64,000 nucleotides of DNA, taken from assembly GCF_050003625.1 (NCBI RefSeq), contig NC_134399.1, forward strand, positions 219,412,975 through 219,476,974. The letters run 5' to 3'. The notes below the pieces were generated by a model. That model saw nothing but the letters and a program-made list of their open reading frames with translations. It was not told the DNA's origin and made no database searches. The translations under genes were made by a program, and so were the position numbers. The first letter of the stretch is position 1; the number at the start of each line of letters is the position of its first letter. Source of the DNA: Haematobia irritans. Lineage: Eukaryota > Arthropoda > Insecta > Diptera > Muscidae. Positions 10,385 to 22,121 of the stretch are shown here, one piece after another.

Positions 10385-12590
10385 TTTCTTTGTGTGAAAT
10401 ACTGACGTTATACCACTTTTATCGTTCGTTTATACTTTGGCATTACTAAATGGCATACATTTTTCACTTTTGTACAACCTTTTTTTGCCATGTTGTGCCA
10501 CTTTTTAATCATTTTTGTATCACAATATCATTTCTAAAATGCTTCTCAAATTCCATTAAATATACGGATGTGATCTGTGTCTATAATAAATAATGGAATT
10601 TACGCGTCCAATACTATATTTGTATTTGTGGGTACTTTTCCCTTCTCATATAATGACCTTTTGAAGCTGAGACACGTACCGCCTGAAAGTATGCTATGAT
10701 ATTTTTCTATTGTGAGTAAACTAACCCGGCAAAAAAGAGCTTCCAAAAAAGCAGTTTGGACATGTGACCCGGAGGTTGTGCACATCGATGACCTTTTCAT
10801 GGACTTGCCATAAAATGGAAGTACTCCGTTTCCAGATCCTTTGCATTGCTGTAGAAGTTCTAACCCGGAAGTTCATTTGGATGAAGAAATTTAAAAATTA
10901 AAATTAAACCAAAAAAATCTCCCCCAATTTCACGTTTTATTATTACATTTTTTATACCCATAGGATGGGGGTATAATAACTTTGTCATTCCGTTTGTTAC
11001 CATCCATCGAAATATTGGTCATTTTTTCTCCAATATTTTTTCAGTGTATTTATGTCGCATTGGAACATTCGCTTGTTTCATTCCTAAATTTGTTTTTCCG
11101 TATTTCAGAATTAATCGGATTGAGGCTCATTACATACTATGATATGTTTAAACGAAACCATTTTGGCTTTCTCGCCATCATCCAAATCAGAGCAGAACAT
11201 TGAACAAAATGGTTTAGATTATTTAAATTTTTTATTGCATACCTCTAGGGGTTCTCAATAAAACATACAGATGGACGGACTTATGTCATCCTCGAAAGAA
11301 ACACACAAACAATCCCAATCCCAACAAATCTGTTGAAGGTAAACATCACAGCTCCTAAAGTACTTCCAACAATTGCAGCAGCAACAACAACAACAACAAG
11401 AATAAAATCACCTTTTATGTGAAACAATAACAAAAAAAAACTAAATTGTTACCTTTTCCATAACAACGATTACAAATCTAATGACAAGGACACTTTCAGT
11501 TAAACGTGGTGGTGAATGGTTGATGGAACTATTTTAAATAAATGATATGCGTGACATGTTTACGAGTGTATATGCTTATATCCTTAGAGCAATACCTTTG
11601 AGTGGATGTGACAACAACTAGTCCATGCCAGAGTCCCAACAATCCAAAGTGAATGAGAGCCAAAGACCCAGAGAAAACGAATCCTTTTTTGTTTTGCTGC
11701 TGTCAGATATGAACTTTCCACCCAACCAAAGGTTAAATGTGTCATTGAATGTTCTGGTTTTCGGAGTGTAGCTGGTAGTGGCGGTGGTGTTTGTACTGAA
11801 GTACAATAACCGACAACATCGTTTAGATTACACTTTATGACTGGCACTAACTGCATCCTGGCATTCTGCCAGCAGCCAACCAAGCACCAAATAACAACCC
11901 CTTTTTTCTGTTGCTCACTGTGGAATGATTCTAAAATACGCCCAAATGTGCAATTTATCATTTCCACACTCATCATGCCCCCTTGTCCTCATTACCATGC
12001 ACATTTACCATAACCGTAGGCTTGGAATACCGAGAATAAGGTTGTTATTGCTGTGCCTGATGTCGCCGCTGCTGCTGCTGCTGCTGGTGACATTGAAAAA
12101 TTCCCAAAGTACCAGTTTGTGATAAGCACTTGTACCTTATCTCGTTCCTGCCACTCATACCGTTATAACACACAACCGTCACACACAAACAGTCATGAAT
12201 ATATGAACACACACACACACATAGTTTCATAAGCTATAAAGCAACCCTTCAATGAATATGAGGAACATTTGAGGTCCTATGGCTCATACTATTGACTTTT
12301 GCTTGAATGAGATTTGCGATAAGGATTGGAATCCGGTTTAGTGGTCATGCAAAAATTTAGGTGATGTCAAATCAATATTTAAAGGAATTCTTCTATTTCA
12401 TAGCGATTTGGTAAAACTTCACTATTAGGGTCAAAATTTTTGATTGACATATAATGTATTTCCCAAGAATTAATCGCCGTACAATCGAATCAGAATAAGG
12501 GTTCGAGTTCATTTAGCCTACGTTGTCCTTTCCGCCCTCGTCTGTTAGATTTAGTTAGGTATAGTGGCAACCCTTTATTTTAGGGCCCCA
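10385..12590. other. Repeat relic, then host-like DNA with microsatellites
   Basis: 10400-10945 is an old repeat with a relative at 14640-14990 (shared ATATAATGACCTTTTGAAGC-like line). 10946-11020 is a scrap of the TATACCC family. About 11200-12480 looks like single-copy host DNA with (CAA)n at 11382-11400, (CTG)n at 12066-12088 and (AC)n at 12208-12222. The overlapping ORFs at 11584-11976 show no domain. 12540-12590 is a degraded reverse SINE/LINE tail (GTTAGGTATAGTGGCAACCC). Confidence 0.5.
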
Positions 12591-12592
12591 TA

Positions 12593-13075
12593 CACAGACG
12601 AAAAATAAGGTTTTTCATATGTTTGTGTGTAAAAATTATATGTTTGGAACTCAACATTTTTAACACAAAATTTTTAAGTGTAAGCATATAATGTTCATAA
12701 ACTAGCATAACATGTTTGGGACATATATGTTAATATGTTAGAACATATCATGTTTGCAACACAAAATGTTTGCAAATATAATATGCTTAGAAGCAAACAT
12801 ATAATAATTTGGAAATAGCCTATAAACATATATGTGTTTAGAAAGAGAGAATGCTGCAAGTAAAATAATGGAAGTAACCAATTGACGCCTTAAAAATATA
12901 TCCACACAAAGAAAATTTCATTAAATTTTTTTACTACCAGTGTATGCCCTAAGGTAAAACATAATATATTTGAACAATACAAACAATATTTTGTTTGGAC
13001 CAATCCTGAAAACATATATACTTGAAGCAAAATGTGTTTGGGTTATATGATATAGAAGCGATTTTTTTGAGGTTG
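12593..13075 (-). mobile_element. Short TA-target TIR element, reverse copy
   Basis: Reverse-oriented relative of 3180-4143 without the tRNA-like core: left CACAGACGAAAAATAAGGTT, right GAAGCGATTTTTTTGAGGTTG, TA at 12591-12592 and 13076-13077. The flanks at 12450-12560 and 13080-13185 are diverged copies of one sequence (AGAATTAAT..GTACAAT.., then CCGCCCTC.GT.TGTTAG), so a local duplication of about 620 bp is likely. Confidence 0.75.
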
Positions 13076-13488
13076 TAGACTATTCCCCAGAATTAATGGC
13101 CCTACAATTGGCATCGAATCTCAATAACTTGTTTGAATCCATTTAGCCCACGCTGTCCTTTTCGCCCTCCGTATGTTAGAGTACACCCTCAAAAAAAAAT
13201 CGCTTCTCTAACATATGTTCCAAACATATTTTGCAGGAAGCACATATATTATTGGATACTGCCGAAACATTAATATGTTTGATTTATGTGAACATATTAT
13301 ATGTTTGGAAGCATTTTGAGCCCAAAAATATTATATGCTTGGAAGAATTTTTCCCAAAGAAGATTGTGCTCATTCCCTAACATAATTTTCACTTCCACGA
13401 AATTTTTAGTTCTTGGTACCTTTTTCTGTAATACAAATAATGTTGAAGAAATTATTCAATTTTATAAATTTTTTAAAATTTACCTTTC

Positions 13489-13560
13489 GCCTGGACGGAG
13501 AATCGAACCGAGGACCATACAGTTTGTAAGCCAACACACTATCCACTGGGCTACGTAGCA
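13489..13560 (-). repeat. tRNA-like module, left of divergent pair
   Basis: On the minus strand the A box TAGCCCAGTGG (13543-13553) fits TRGYNNARNNG exactly and the B box GTTCGATTC (13500-13508) fits GWTCRANNC exactly. D-arm and anticodon-arm order are retained, with a loop TTACAAA between. The T stem is mismatched, so a functional tRNA is unlikely. Homologous modules: 49110-49180 and 60105-60175. Confidence 0.7.
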
Positions 13561-13672
13561 GTTATAGTCACCAGTAGACAATTGTCGTTATAAGTTACAT
13601 TTATATAGCATAGTTTGCAGCGCCCACGAGCCCATGCAAACATAACATTATTTAAAAGAAACATACATTTCT

Positions 13673-13746
13673 TGGCCACGTGGAGCAGTGGTTAGCATGT
13701 CTGCCTTGCATGCAAAGGGTCGTGGGTTCAATTCCTGCTCCGACCG
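13673..13746 (+). repeat. tRNA-like module, right of divergent pair (SINE-head type)
   Basis: Plus-strand A-box-like TGGAGCAGTGG (13681-13691, one deviation) and B box GTTCAATTC (13726-13734). The sequence GTTAGCATG..GCCTTGCATG..GTCGTGGGTTC closely follows the head of the SINE at 15054-15397, so both derive from the same tRNA ancestor or one captured the other. The A boxes of this pair start 128 bp apart, exactly as in the pair at 49164-49312. Confidence 0.7.
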
Positions 13747-14639
13747 AACCAATTTTTTTTGTAATTTAGACATTTATACTATATTAAATTTTTATAATGA
13801 AACTTCGAAATGTGGGTTATTAAAGATTTACAGTCAGAAACAGTGCTTGATATAAGCGAAATGGCTTTTGAATAAAATATTATTATTTTTTTTTTTGCAA
13901 AAATAACAATTTTATAACAAAAAACTGTTTTTGGTATAAAAGTTTGAAATTTTGGAAGAAAATCAAAAACTCTAACAAAAGAAGAGTATAAACATAAATA
14001 AATAATTTTATAATGTACACATAAATTTATTTAGGCATGAACCGTTTTTTACTAGCATTTAACAAAATTTTAAATGCCTGTAAAACTTATCGTGTTATTT
14101 GTACTTAATTTCATTTTTACCTTTAAGGCCGTTAAAAAATGTGTGTCCATAATGTCAAAATGATAAACAAAACACTTGTCCACACATACATAAAATTCTC
14201 CTCTCAAGGCGAAAAGACATGCGGTTTTTTTCAAATCTCTATGCTCTTTACTCCAAATACTCAAATTAAATTCAAATTAAATAATATTTAGACTTAGGCA
14301 TATCAAATTTTTGGCCTTATCATAAAGCAGTTTTCCGAAACAACATACAACCGTTTCACAGAAATTGTAAACATATATATGTTTACTCGAAATTTGTAAA
14401 TTTGTATATGTTTACATTCACACATATTATTTTTATGAAACATTCATGCCCCAAACATAATATATTTTAGCATATTAACATATGTGTTCCAAACATTTAG
14501 TGTTAGTTTAGGAACATTACATGTTGGCACTTAAGTATATTGTGTTTAAAAATTGTGCCCGAAACACATTTTGTTTATATCGGAACATATGAAAAACATA
14601 TTTTTCTAACAGTGACTTATACATAACAGGTCACTTATA

Positions 14640-14995
14640 CCATTCACTCCATTGTGATTCCACGTGAGAAACCTTTATGAAGGCGAGTACATTCCTCGCA
14701 TTGCAGCCTTGCAAATCTCTTATAGTCTGATAATGGTGCCACTGTGACCAGTGAATTTTCCACTTTTTTCGTGCGTTTATATTTTTGTGCAACTTTTTAG
14801 TTGTGGCACTGAATGCCATACTTTTTCCAACTTTATACCACTTTTTAATTCATTTATTTTATGTTGTAATATTATTTCCCAAAATCCCATTAAAAATCAC
14901 TTTTCCGTTCTCATATAATGGCCTTTTCAAGTTGGGATATGCACAGCCTGAAAGTACGCTAAGATTAAAGGCCACTCTGTCCTTTTCGCTCTCCA
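14640..14995. repeat. Degraded interspersed repeat
   Basis: Diverged copy of 10400-10730: both contain CCACTTTTTAAT, then a TTCTCATATAATG(A/G)CCTTTT line and CAGCCTGAAAGTA(T/C)GCTA. No ORF and no visible termini. Confidence 0.55.
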
Positions 14996-14998
14996 TCT

Positions 14999-15510
14999 GT
15001 TAGGTTAGGTATAGTAGACAGCCCGTTATTTTAGAATCACCTAGACAATTACAGGAGAGCCACCGTGGTGCAATGGTTAGCATGCCCGCCTTGCATACAC
15101 AAAGTCGTGGGTTCGATTCCTGCTTCGACCGAACACCAAAAAGTTTTTCAGCGGTGGATTATCCCATCTCAGTAATGCTGGTGACATTTCTGAGGGTTTC
15201 AAAGCTTCTCTAAATGGTTCCACTGCAATGTGGAACGCCGTTCGGACTCGGCTATAAAAAGGAGGTCCCTTGTCATTGAGCTTAACATGGAATAGGGCAG
15301 CACTCAGTGATAAGAGAGAAGTTTACCAATGTGGTATCACAATGGACTGAATAGTCTATGTGAGCCTGATACATCGGGCTGCCCCCTAACCTAACCCAGA
15401 CAATTACATTGTCCATTGTAATAACGCACGTCGTGAACTTCTCTCTAATGAATTAATGCTGTCCGATTCTATGTTTAGCTCAACGAAAAGGGACCTCCTG
15501 CTTGTGGATA
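14999..15510 (-). mobile_element. Older SINE copy, minus strand, split by a younger SINE
   Basis: 14999-15053 and 15398-15510 read together on the minus strand give a degraded copy of the SINE body and tail: GTTAGGTTAGGTATAGTAGACAGCCC is the reversed tail and AAGGGACCTCCT the reversed AGGAGGTCCCTT. The younger SINE at 15054-15397 sits inside it in opposite orientation. Divergence between the two indicates well-separated activity periods. Confidence 0.75.
15054..15397 (+). mobile_element. Full-length tRNA-LINE SINE (344 bp)
   Basis: tRNA-like head with a perfect A box TGGTGCAATGG (15066-15076) and B box GTTCGATTC (15111-15119). Then a unique body (AGTAATGCTGGTGACATTTC .. GGAACGCCGTTCGGACTCGG) and a tail TGTGGTATCACAATGGACTG .. 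CCTAACCTAACCC shared with the LINE 3' end near 58455-58535. The 11-bp target-site duplication AGACAATTACA lies at 15043-15053 and 15398-15408. Pol III transcription and LINE-driven retroposition are inferred from this structure. Confidence 0.92.
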
Positions 15511-16075
15511 CAAAGCGAATCTGTGCAAATTCCAGCATGATTTAGTGATTATTGTAGGCTGTAGCGTGATTACAACAGAAAAGCCTACAGTTCAACCACT
15601 GAGACCTTCGGCCCTACAGTTACCGCACTGACACCTCCGGGCCTACAATTTCATCACTGAGCCTTCTGGCATACAATACGTTCGTAAACATGCTAGTAGT
15701 TGTGTTAGTAGGTTGGTCGGTGTCGGCCTGAGAAACCTTGCCATTATCAATGGCCATAGAATAAATGTTGGGTTTTTTGAGCCCAAAATGATTCTATTTA
15801 ACATCTCTTCATTGAAAATCTACAACATATTGGCCAAATTGGATAATCGATATTGATTATCCAATTTGGTTGGTAGGGAGTAATCTAAATATCGAAGCCG
15901 GAAAAATTAAAAGTTAAGAATTTCTTAAACGTGCCATTTTTTACAAAGTGTGGCACACTGCTTTGAACAAAACTTGCATACTTTTTTATAGAATAGTGAA
16001 ATCACTTTTATCTAACGGCCCTTTTATTTAAGAATGCTCCTTCAAATTCGCAGTGTGAGGGAGTATCCCGTAGAT
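15511..16075. other. Unassigned DNA
   Basis: 15570-15690 holds three short lines of the form CTACAGTT.AACCACTGAGACCTTCGG, an imperfect triplication of about 38-40 bp. 15845-15875 is an inverted repeat (CCAAATTGGATAATCGATAT with TTGATTATCCAATTTGG). No gene seen. Confidence 0.45.
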
Positions 16076-16985
16076 TTTGCCACAGTCGGTAGAATTATAC
16101 CAAAAATGGTAGATTTTTTGTTGTTTGGTAGATTGGTAGAATTCTTAACGTTTTGGTAGATCTTGCTCAAAATATTCCTCTTCACAAATGTTCTATAAAG
16201 ATCCAAATTTGGTCAACTTTTCAATAGAAATAAAATTTCCAATAGAAATAAAATGTTGGCAAAATTTTATATAGAAATGAAATTATGACAAGATTTTCTA
16301 TAAAAATCAAAATTTAGGAAAATTTTTCCATAGAAAAAAAATTCTGACAAAATTTTCTATGGAAAAAAATGTTGACAAAATTTTTTATAAAAATACAATG
16401 TTGACAAAATTTTCTATAGAAATAAAATTCTGACAAAATTCTTGCTCAAAATATTCGTCTTCACAAATTTTCTATAAAGATCCAAATTTGGTAAACTTTT
16501 CAATAGAAATAAAATTTCCAATAGAAATAAAATTTTGGCAAAATTTTATATAGAAATGAAATTATGACAAGATTTTCTATAAAAATCAAAATTTAAGAAA
16601 GTTTTTCCATAGAAAAAAATTCTGACAAAATTTTCTATAGAAAAAAAATTTTGACAAAATTTTTTATAAAAATACAATGTTGACAAAATTTTCTATAGAA
16701 ATAAAATTCTGACAAAATTTTCTAAAGAAATAAAATTTTGGAAAAATTTTTTATGGAAATAAAATTTTGACAAAATTTTCTATAGAAATAAATTGTTGAC
16801 AAAATTTTCTATAGAAATAAAATTCTGACAAAATTTTCTATAGAAATAAAATTCTTGCTCAAAATATTCCTCTTCACAAATTTTCTATAAAGATCCAAAT
16901 TTGGTAAACTTTTCAATAGAAATAAAATTTCCTATAGAAATAAAATTTTGACAAAATTTTATATAAAAATAAAATTATGACAAAA
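16076..16985 (-). repeat. 29-bp minisatellite array with conserved flank, reverse
   Basis: 16076-16195 is the conserved flank (GGTAGAATTATACCAAAAATGG, then TTTGGTAGATTGGTAGAATTC). The array follows in GAC orientation. A larger unit starting CTTGCTCAAAATATTCCTCT recurs at 16162, 16441 and 16854, so the array grew by blocks of about 280-410 bp that include part of the flank. Interrupted at 16986 by a CTAGCG repeat. Confidence 0.88.
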
Positions 16986-18050
16986 TCTATATATATAAAA
17001 TTCAATCTATGTTTGTTTATTTGTTTGTTTGATTGTTTGTTTGTATGTTCCGAGTTGGCTCCGAAACGGCTGAACCGATTTACTTGAAACTTTCGGAGAT
17101 CGTAGGGGGCGTTCATGTGGTGAAAATAGGGTATCTAATTTTTTGACACCTGGTCGCGGAGGGGGACCTCCCCTTTGTCGGACTTTTTGAAAATTGGACC
17201 AAAGTTGAAATTTTCATTGAAGGTTGGGGTTGGCATCTAGACAAAGATCCGCTACTTTATATTTCGATATTTGTTGGCGGAGGGGGACTTCCCCTTTGTT
17301 CGACTTTTTTTAAAGTACAGTGAAAAAACTAAAATTCTCTAAATTATCTGAGATTTAAAGAGAACATGCGGTGAGGTTATGGAATTAATATGCGGTATCT
17401 GATGATTTCATATGTGGACGGGGAGGGGGACCTTCCCCTTGCCCTACTTTTTGACACTTGGAACAATTTTATGCTATTTGCTTGAAATTTTCATTGAATG
17501 TTGGGGTTGGCATCTAGACAAAAATCCGCTACATTATTTTTGATATGTGGTCGGGGAGAGGGACTACCCGTTTGTCCGACTTTTTTTAAAGTACAGTGAA
17601 AACAAAACTAAACTCCCCCGACTGAAATTTTACGGAAAAAATGGGCGAGGTTATGAAATTTATATCAGGTTCCTGATTTTTAATAAAAATAAAAGGGCAT
17701 AGGGAGACATCCGCTTCTCTTAAGTACATACAGAGAAACAATAAAACTTTTCCGAATTACTTGAAATTTACAGAGGACCTGGGAGAGGTTACGACATTAA
17801 TAGTTGATACCTGATTTTGTGATATTTGGACGGAAGAGAGGCCGCCCCTTAAGGTTTATAATTCGCTTGACATTTTCTGGGACGTTTACAAAAGATACGC
17901 TACATCACTTTTCGATATTTGGTCGGGGTGGAGGTTCTCCTCTAAAACTGAAAAAAAATTCTTAAGTTTTCTTGAAATTAACAAAGGCAGTGGAGGAAGG
18001 TTATGAACGAAGAGGCAACCTTTCTTGTCCCACACTTGAAGGAAAGTTTC
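16986..18050 (-). mobile_element. CTAGCGTAACCCGG repeat, 5'-truncated reverse copy
   Basis: Begins (its 3' end) CTATATATATAAAATTCAATC and matches 7186 back to about 6105 of the first copy, including the alternating GGGGAGGT-type blocks. The missing part is the element's 5' half while the 3' terminus is kept, typical of incomplete reverse transcription. It lies inside a 29-bp array. Internal ORFs are incidental. Confidence 0.8.
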
Positions 18051-20398
18051 AAGAATTTTCATTTTATATGTCCAAAATATCTACACCGGAAGTTCTTTTT
18101 ATTAACTCTTTTATAACTCGTTTTTTCATACTTTTAATGGTAAATTTTAATTTTTTTGTTTCACATAATTTTAAAACAGAGTTGTAGCTCATACACATTT
18201 GACTCGAAATATATTAAAAGTTGTTTGAAATCCCTTATATATAAGGCAAATGACAATTGAAATCTAGTTAAAGTGGATTTGTTTAATGTGAATTAGCATT
18301 TATATTATAATACAAATTATAATTATATTATAATACAACTTATTTAAATTTTGTCGAAAAAAAATATTAAAATCTATTCTAGAAAAATTGTGAATTTTTA
18401 AAAATATTTGAAGCCAAGCGATTCAGACAAGCGTTGGAATGCATTAAAAATTGTAAAAAAATTACAAAAATGATTTATTTGGCAAAATATCAGATTTTTT
18501 TTTAATTCACATCCAAAACTCTGAATTCGGATCACACCTTAGGAAGTGTTGTAAATTCAGTGCAATGGCTGTTGAAAAGGTGGACATCCGCCCGATGACA
18601 AGCCCATTTTAAATTCATCGCTTCTGCGCCAGTTCCTGATCAAACAAAAAAAAATATTTTTACTACTTTTTTGCTGGGTGGCACAAAAGGGCGGAAAGGT
18701 GGCACACATATGTAAAAAGTATGAAATTTAGTGGCATAACGAATAACATTCTCATAACTGAAAATATTATTGAATTTGAGCTTGCGAAAGTCGAAAATCG
18801 TTTGACTTTGCGAAAATCTTTATCCTGAACAAAAATTTTTTTGAAAAAGAAATGGAGAAATTGAAAGGTCGACTTTTTGATTCTGATTACAATTTCAACA
18901 ATCTAGCTCCAATATTTAAATTTGTTTTAAATTTATCAGAAATTGTTACACAATTTACAACTACCAAAAATTTAACTCTATTAGAAACAAATCAGCCAAA
19001 TTCCAATACCTTCCCAATGTTTATTCTATAAAATGTGACCATATTTCTCGCCTTGTGGTAATAGCTTGTTGCCTGAAAGTTGCAAGCATTCTAGCATATA
19101 ATTTTGTTATCCACCCCCATCCTTCTCGAGACTCATCATTATATTGATGATAGTTAGTCGCTAAGGGAATGAATGTCTTTTGAAGATTCATCTACCTGGG
19201 GTCGAATGACTGAATGTTGATGTTGTCAGACACCATCCATAGCAAATTGCAAAGAAAACGCAATTCTATCGGGGAAAGTGTGAACAACATTTTTCATAAA
19301 TTTAACGACGACAACAACAACAACCACACAGGGACAATAATAACTCTCATCATAAAGAAAACCCTAATCGATGTTGTTACCACCAGTGGGGGGCCGTATG
19401 GGCTGGCAGTTTGTTTTTGAACTTTAGCAAAGGAAATGGCAACAAACTGACGAGTAGGCAGGCAGGCAGCCTTGAAGGCAGGAGTATATGTAATAACATT
19501 AAAAATAAAAAGTATAACAAGTCAACTGAGGAATATCGTCCTCATCATCATCATAATCGTCGTTGTTGTCGTCCTCGTAGTTATCAAATATTATAAACTT
19601 GCCAAAGTTAAGGGTTCATCCATTCATATCTATCCTTATGCGTCCTTTTGCTCCCCAGCATTCGATGTAAACAAGAAAACGTCTCCTGAGGCTGTTTGTT
19701 AGAGTCCTGTCATATATTATTCAGCAGGCAGGGGTGAACTTTGGCCAGAAATTGTAGCTTGTGCCTACCTATTGGCAGAGATGCCATTCAAGATTGGAAT
19801 TTGTAAATTAACTTTGGAAGAAAATTTCCTGAATTAAAAAAAAAAATAAATATAAAGCATAACACAAAATAATACAAAAAGTATAGACTTAATATAAAAA
19901 AGTATACTTTGCAACTTTTTCAAAAATTGAAAATGTTTTCCACTTTTTGAGTTTTGTAAAAGTTGACTTTTTCAAAATTTCAAGGAATCGATTTATTTAA
20001 ATTTTGACCAAATCTACATTTGACATTAAGAATTTCGATTTTTTGAAGAGTGGTCTGCATAAAAAGTCCTACTCTCCTCTCTACTTTTCTATTTCTTCAT
20101 TAAAAGTCGATTTGGTCATTATCAAAGTTCGATTAATGGGTTTGACTCGATTTTCAAAAATCTAAAATCTATATGTGGAATTTGAATATAGCTTTACGAC
20201 TTTTTAGACAAAAAGTCGATTAGTCGAAAGAACTATTTTGCATCTAATTTGCAGCTGAAGAAAATACATAACTTTTCTCCATGTGCTTTGTATTAGTTCA
20301 CACCTTCCGCCCCTTTACAATCTAATTGGGCTACGAAACACGGTTGCTACTCGAGCCATAAATAACATAATGTACCAAAAATTTAGGAAAATTTGGCA
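18051..20398. other. Old repeats, then host-like DNA
   Basis: 18190-18540 is related to 22404-22510 and 60640-60960 (TATTATAATACAAATTATAA; CATCCAAAACTCTGAATTCGG). 18560-18670 shares its GATGACAAGCCCAT line with 5042-5060, 43880, 45017 and 63056. About 18700-20390 appears single-copy, with AAC/GTC-rich simple stretches at 19310-19340 and 19540-19585. Short ORFs (76 aa or less) there are simple-sequence driven. No gene identified. Confidence 0.45.
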
Positions 20399-20574
20399 AA
20401 TTTAGGAAAATTATGGAAAATTTGTCAACATCTAATTTCTATAGAAAATTTTGTCAAAATTTTATTCCTATAGAAAATTTTGTCAAAATTTTATTCTATA
20501 GAAAATTTTGTCAAAATTTTATTTCTATAGAAAATTTTGTCAAAATTTTATTTCTATAGAAAATTTTGTTGTTT

Positions 20575-20790
20575 TTGATTTCAGCTTAAAACCATGCATT
20601 GACTAAACTACAAGTGTAGCTCAACCAACAGAGGAAAAGTATGCTTGTCAAATTTATTTGGGCAAAGCCCTATAGACTGCAAGATGATTGGATGCAAGAT
20701 GATGGATGATTGGATGTTTCGGAATTACCACATTCCTCATCAGTATCCTCTACTTGCAGCAAACTATCAACCAATTTCAGAATAAATTCG
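20575..20790 (-). mobile_element. Hammerhead repeat, truncated copy 1 in array
   Basis: Reverse orientation: the end GATTTCAGCTTAAAACCATG, the line CAACCAACAGAGGAAAAG, then the hammerhead region at 20712-20750. There CTGATGA and the GAATGTGGTAATTC stem survive (CTGATGAG read on the minus strand), but the segment carrying stem III and the cleavage triplet is deleted, so the ribozyme is dead. Confidence 0.75.
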
Positions 20791-22076
20791 GATTTTTTTT
20801 TGAAAATTTTATTTCTATAGAAAATTTTTTTCAAGATTTTATTTCTATAGAAAATTTTGTCAAAATTTTATTTCTATACAAAATTTTATTTCTATAGAAA
20901 ATTTTGTTAAAATTTAATGTCTATAGAAAAATTGTTTAAAATTTTATTTCTATAGAAAATTTTGTTAAAATTTTATTTCTTTAGAAAATTTTGTCAAAAT
21001 TTTATTTCAATAGAAAAATTTGTTAAAATTTTATTTCTATAGAAAATTTATTAAAATACAAAATTTTGTGAAAATTTTAGTTCTATACAAAATTTTGTCA
21101 AGATTTTATTAGTAAAAATTTTATTTGGGTAGAAAATTTTGTTAAAATTTTAATTCTATAGAAAATTTTGTTAAAATTTTATTTTTATAGAAAACTTTGT
21201 TAACATTTTATTTCTATAGAAAATTTTGTTAAAATTTTATTTCAATAGAAAAATTTGTCAAAATTTTATTTCAATAGAAAAATTTGTTAAAATTTTATTT
21301 CTATAGAAAATTTGTTAAAATTTTATTTCTATAGAAAATTTGTTAAAATACAAAATTTTGTGAAAATTTTAGTTCTATACAAAATTTTGTCAAGATTTTA
21401 TTAGTTAAAATTTTATTTGGGTAGAAAATTTTGTTAAAATTTTATTTCTATAGAAAATTTTGTTAAAATTTTATTTCTATAGAAAATTTTGTCAAAATTT
21501 TACTTCTATAGAAAATTTTATTAAAATTTTATTTCTATAGAAAATTTTGTTAAAATTTTATTTCTTTAGAAAATTTTGTCAAAATTTTATTTCAATAGAA
21601 AGTTTTGTCAAAATTTTATTTCTATAGAAAATTTTGTTAAAATTGTATTTCTATAGAAAATTTTGTCAAAATTTTATTTCCACAGAAAATTTTGTCAAAA
21701 TTTTACTTCTATAGAACATTTTTTCAAGATTTTATTTCTATAGAAAATTTTGTCAAATTGTCATTTCTATAGAAAATTTTTTAAATATTTTATTTCTTTA
21801 GAAAATGTTGTCAAAATTTTATTTCTATAGAAAATGTTGTCAAAATTGTATTTCTATAGAAAATTTTGTCCAAATTTTATTTCCATAAAAAATTTTGTCA
21901 AAATGTTATCCCTATAGAAAATTTTGTCAAAATTTTATTCCTATAGAAAATTTTGTTGTTTTTGATTTCAGCTTAAAACCATGCATTGACTAAACTACAA
22001 GTGTAGCTCAACCAACAGAGGAAAAGTATGCTAGTCAAATTTATTTGGGCAAAGCCCAATAGACTACAGGATGGTT

Positions 22077-22121
22077 GGATGTACAGCTGTTTCAGAATTA
22101 CCACATTCCTCATCAGCATCC
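22077..22121 (-). ncRNA. Diverged hammerhead ribozyme copy
   Basis: Minus strand: stem I GGATG/CATCC intact, CUGAUGA intact, stem II GGAAU/AUUCU with a G-U closing pair, GAAA intact. Stem III changed to ACAG/CUGU and the triplet reads GUA, still an NUH site. The zero-length loop if all four stem III pairs form suggests weak activity. Part of the repeat copy 21955-22163. Confidence 0.6.

Larger units (their letters stand above)
13194..14614 (+). mobile_element. TA-target TIR element carrying a divergent tRNA-like pair
   Basis: Left end CACCCTCAAAAAAAAATCGC preceded by TA (13192-13193). Right end AAACATATTTTTCTAACAGTG, where the second TA has become AC. The interior has the usual AAACATATTATGTTT motifs at both ends and, in the middle, the two tRNA-like modules annotated separately, followed by an AT-rich part shared with 49375-49690. 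At 1421 bp it is the longest copy here. Other copies (3180, 54414) have lost the plus-strand module. Confidence 0.8.

Noticed and set aside
11584..11976. 130-aa minus-strand ORF as an exon
   Set aside because: A second ORF overlaps in another frame and there are no convincing splice sites or domain; it lies in single-copy DNA, so it remains only unproven.
13489..13746. Functional tRNA genes
   Set aside because: A and B boxes are good but T stems and acceptor stems are mismatched, no Pol III terminator is placed properly, and the modules recur inside mobile elements.
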